Assembly (NCBI GenBank): GCA_050110875.1
Contig: CP188828.1
Span: 1,178,001-1,242,000 of the forward strand
Source of the DNA: Methyloligella sp050110875
GTDB taxonomy: Bacteria > Pseudomonadota > Alphaproteobacteria > Rhizobiales > Methyloligellaceae
DNA length: 64,000 nt
Direction of reading: 5' to 3'
Part shown: in pieces, positions 62,584 through 64,000 of the stretch
How the letters are laid out: each line of letters starts with the position of its first letter
Position numbering within the stretch: the stretch's first letter is position 1
Translations under genes and position numbers: made by a program
Notes under the pieces: model-generated
Database searches by the model: none
Told to the model about the DNA's origin: nothing
The model's input: the letters and a program-made list of their open reading frames with translations, nothing else

Positions 62584-62720
62584 CGGTCGGAAAGTATCGA
62601 GCAGTCTGAAAGAGCCGTCTAGGGAAGCTTTGTCCGGCAGCCTATCGCCGAACGGTTTTGAATAGATGACTCCCCGGATGCGAAATTTAGCGAGTCCGGC
62701 CCAGGCCGCTGAATATCGGC

Positions 62721-62742
62721 GGTCGCTCCCGCAAGAGCGACC
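62721..62742. other. Perfect hairpin in the leader between the JmjC and receptor genes
   Basis: GGTCGCTC (62721-62728), CCGCAA loop, GAGCGACC (62735-62742). It lies about 140 bases before the receptor start on the minus strand and has no T run on either side, so it is more likely an operator or mRNA structure than a terminator. Confidence 0.45.
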
Positions 62743-62761
62743 GTGCTGCATCTCTTCAATG

Positions 62762-62791
62762 AAACAAAAGGCCGCCCGATGAGGCGGCCTT
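62762..62791 (-). terminator. Intrinsic terminator of the JmjC-like gene
   Basis: Read on the minus strand: AAGGCCGCC (62791-62783), loop TCATCG, GGCGGCCTT (62776-62768), then TTTGTTTC. A nine-pair GC-rich stem with a T tract, starting 26 bases after the stop codon. Confidence 0.9.
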
Positions 62792-62816
62792 CATGCTCGG
62801 TCGTTTTTCGGATGCG

Positions 62817-63767
62817 CTAGTTCGCGAGGCCTTCCTCGTTCTTCTGGCCGCGATAGTAGTAGTTCGCGTTCTTGCCGAGAGCGATCTTGCGGAACAGCTT
62901 CCGCAGCTCCTCGGATTTGCGCAAGGGCGAAGCGATGGCCGAGGCGGTCGCGATGAAGGCGATCTTGGTCGCGTCCCAAGTGGGATGGACACCGGGCGCC
63001 GCTTGCGGAAACCCGCGGTCGCGCAGCATCGCATTGGCGATATAGAGCTGGTTCCGCCGCTTGGTCGCCTTCGTCTTCCAGGTGATGGCGACGGAGATCG
63101 AGTAGCTATCCTTGGTCTTCACATAGTGAGGCCAGAGATAGGGCACGAAGACCCCTTCGCCCGGCTTCAAGTCGTTATGCATGGCGCGGGGCTCGAAGCT
63201 GTCGTCGAACGTCACGTTCCGGTGCTTGGTGATGCAGTGTTCGATCTGATCCTCGTTGGCGAGGGAGCGGTCCTGGTTGTCGAAGATGCTGAACAGCTTG
63301 TCGCCGTGGATTTGGACGAAGAAATTGTCCTCGCTGTCGATATGGAACGGCGTCGTCGAGCGGGGCGAGGAGACGAACAGAAAGCCTTCGACATTGGAGA
63401 AGCCGGCCTCGCGCAAGGACGAATAGCCTTGGGCATGGGCGACGGAGAGGAGCGCATCCTCCAATAGCTGCTTATAGGCGGGGTGAGCCTCGATCTTCTT
63501 CAGCACCATCCAAGCCCCGGCGGTTTCCACGCGCTTCACGATCTCCTCCGGCGGAAGGTCGACGAGCGGCGTCGCATCGGGATCCTGGCTGACCGAGGCC
63601 TGTCCGGAATTGTATTCGATCTGATCGCGCGGCAAGGCGCGGACGAGATCCAGGATAGCGTCCAGGGTGAGGCGCGGATCGTTCTCCAGATTGTGGGTGA
63701 TCCGGAAGGGCTTGTTGGGGAAGAGCGTCTCGAACGCATCGCGCTCGGCAGTCAGCACGTCGGTCAT
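62817..63767 (-). CDS. JmjC/cupin-8-type Fe(II)/2-oxoglutarate oxygenase-like protein
   Basis: A 316-residue cupin-like protein. The facial triad is in place: His142 and Asp144 in STTPFHIDSEDNFFVQIHGDK and His214 in GVFVPYLWPHYVKT. Such bacterial cupin-8/JmjC proteins are hydroxylases of peptides, proteins or small molecules, often in clusters with transferases. Its ATG overlaps the stop of the upstream gene (ATGA), so they are co-translated, and a strong terminator follows. Substrate unknown. Confidence 0.82.
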   Translation of the reverse strand: MTDVLTAERDAFETLFPNKPFRITHNLENDPRLTLDAILDLVRALPRDQIEYNSGQASVSQDPDATPLVDLPPEEIVKRVETAGAWMVLKKIEAHPAYKQLLEDALLSVAHAQGYSSLREAGFSNVEGFLFVSSPRSTTPFHIDSEDNFFVQIHGDKLFSIFDNQDRSLANEDQIEHCITKHRNVTFDDSFEPRAMHNDLKPGEGVFVPYLWPHYVKTKDSYSISVAITWKTKATKRRNQLYIANAMLRDRGFPQAAPGVHPTWDATKIAFIATASAIASPLRKSEELRKLFRKIALGKNANYYYRGQKNEEGLAN

Positions 63768-64000
63768 GTTCTTCTCTTTCTTTTGAGACTGGTTAAGCCC
63801 CCATCGGAAAATCTCAGATAGATGTCCTTGGCGTGCTTGCGCAGCGCCGACCGGCTCTTCAAGGCTGCGATGCAGAGCTTGGGAAGGACCCCGCGCTTGG
63901 TGGGAATGAGCATGTCGCCGATGCGGCGGCGCTCGCGCCAGACATGGTCGATCATCGGGTGGCCGGGCGCGGCGGTTGAATCGATATAGTCGATCTCCGG
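63764..64000 (-). CDS. C-terminal end of an unidentified gene, cut by window edge
   Basis: The last 78 codons of a minus-strand frame entering from beyond the window: it begins PEIDYIDSTAAPGHPMIDHV at the edge and ends in a basic tail (SLKRKRRT) whose TGA overlaps the JmjC-like start. The content is not enough to name a family; coupling to the JmjC gene suggests a shared pathway. Confidence 0.6.
   Translation of the reverse strand, partial: PEIDYIDSTAAPGHPMIDHVWRERRRIGDMLIPTKRGVLPKLCIAALKSRSALRKHAKDIYLRFSDGGLTSLKRKRRT

Noticed and set aside
1..64000. tRNA, rRNA, insertion sequences, prophage or integrase genes
   Set aside because: None seen on either strand; a tRNAscan or Infernal run would be needed to exclude small RNA genes.

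Overview
The window is a GC-rich chromosomal segment from what looks like an alphaproteobacterium, probably Hyphomicrobiales or Rhodospirillales. The grounds are gene content and style: a folE-hisI pair, cyoABCD, a methanethiol-oxidase operon of the Hyphomicrobium type, and a REP-like CCCTCCCCCT palindrome. No RNA gene, insertion sequence, phage gene or CRISPR array was seen. One scaffold gap (50 N) lies at 50328-50377 and is almost certainly an assembly artefact.

Layout. (1) 1-3185: the first two genes of a Nit1C-type nitrilase cluster (cut by the window edge), divergent from a MocR-type regulator. (2) 3495-7267: a BCCT transporter, an OmpW-family porin and an SCO copper chaperone. (3) 7301-16750: a C1-sulfur module. 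A LysR regulator is divergent from methanethiol oxidase (mtoX), a second SCO protein and a MauG-like dihaem protein. These are followed by a persulfide dioxygenase-like MBL protein, a DUF442-sulfide:quinone oxidoreductase fusion and a SulP transporter. Together they could turn methanethiol into formaldehyde plus sulfide, oxidise the sulfide through persulfide to sulfite, and move the oxyanion. (4) 16993-18009: an AraC-family regulator, convergent with the next block.

(5) 41975 down to 18049 (minus strand): an eleven-gene, tightly packed, apparently single-transcript biosynthetic cluster of about 24 kb. It is a trans-AT polyketide synthase primed by a fatty-acyl-AMP ligase. It has three ketosynthases without in-line acyltransferases, one free acyltransferase, one free ACP, two flavin monooxygenases, a type II thioesterase, an Sfp-type phosphopantetheinyl transferase, an acyl-CoA dehydrogenase and an SDR. 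Its most unusual member is a 1702-residue protein, ACP - alpha/beta hydrolase - two degenerate class III aminotransferase folds - FMO, in which the PLP lysine is missing from both aminotransferase folds. I do not recognise the product. This is the best candidate for an undescribed system.

(6) 42620-46386: a cupin protein, a TetR repressor with a clear palindromic operator, and a divergent three-gene ABC-2 exporter. (7) 48809 down to 46416: a coupled operon folE-hisI-truncated ribD-SnoaL-like. (8) 49078-50184: an Ntn (choloylglycine hydrolase-type) amidase. (9) 55429 down to 50229: a sugar-oxidation set (gluconolactonase, aldose 1-epimerase, glucose dehydrogenase-like SDR, GMC dehydrogenase) and a small secreted protein. 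(10) 55640-61429: a cyoABCD ubiquinol oxidase followed by DoxX, cupin and VOC proteins. (11) 64000 down to 61450: an ionotropic glutamate receptor-like channel protein, a JmjC/cupin-8 oxygenase with a clear terminator, and the end of an unidentified gene.
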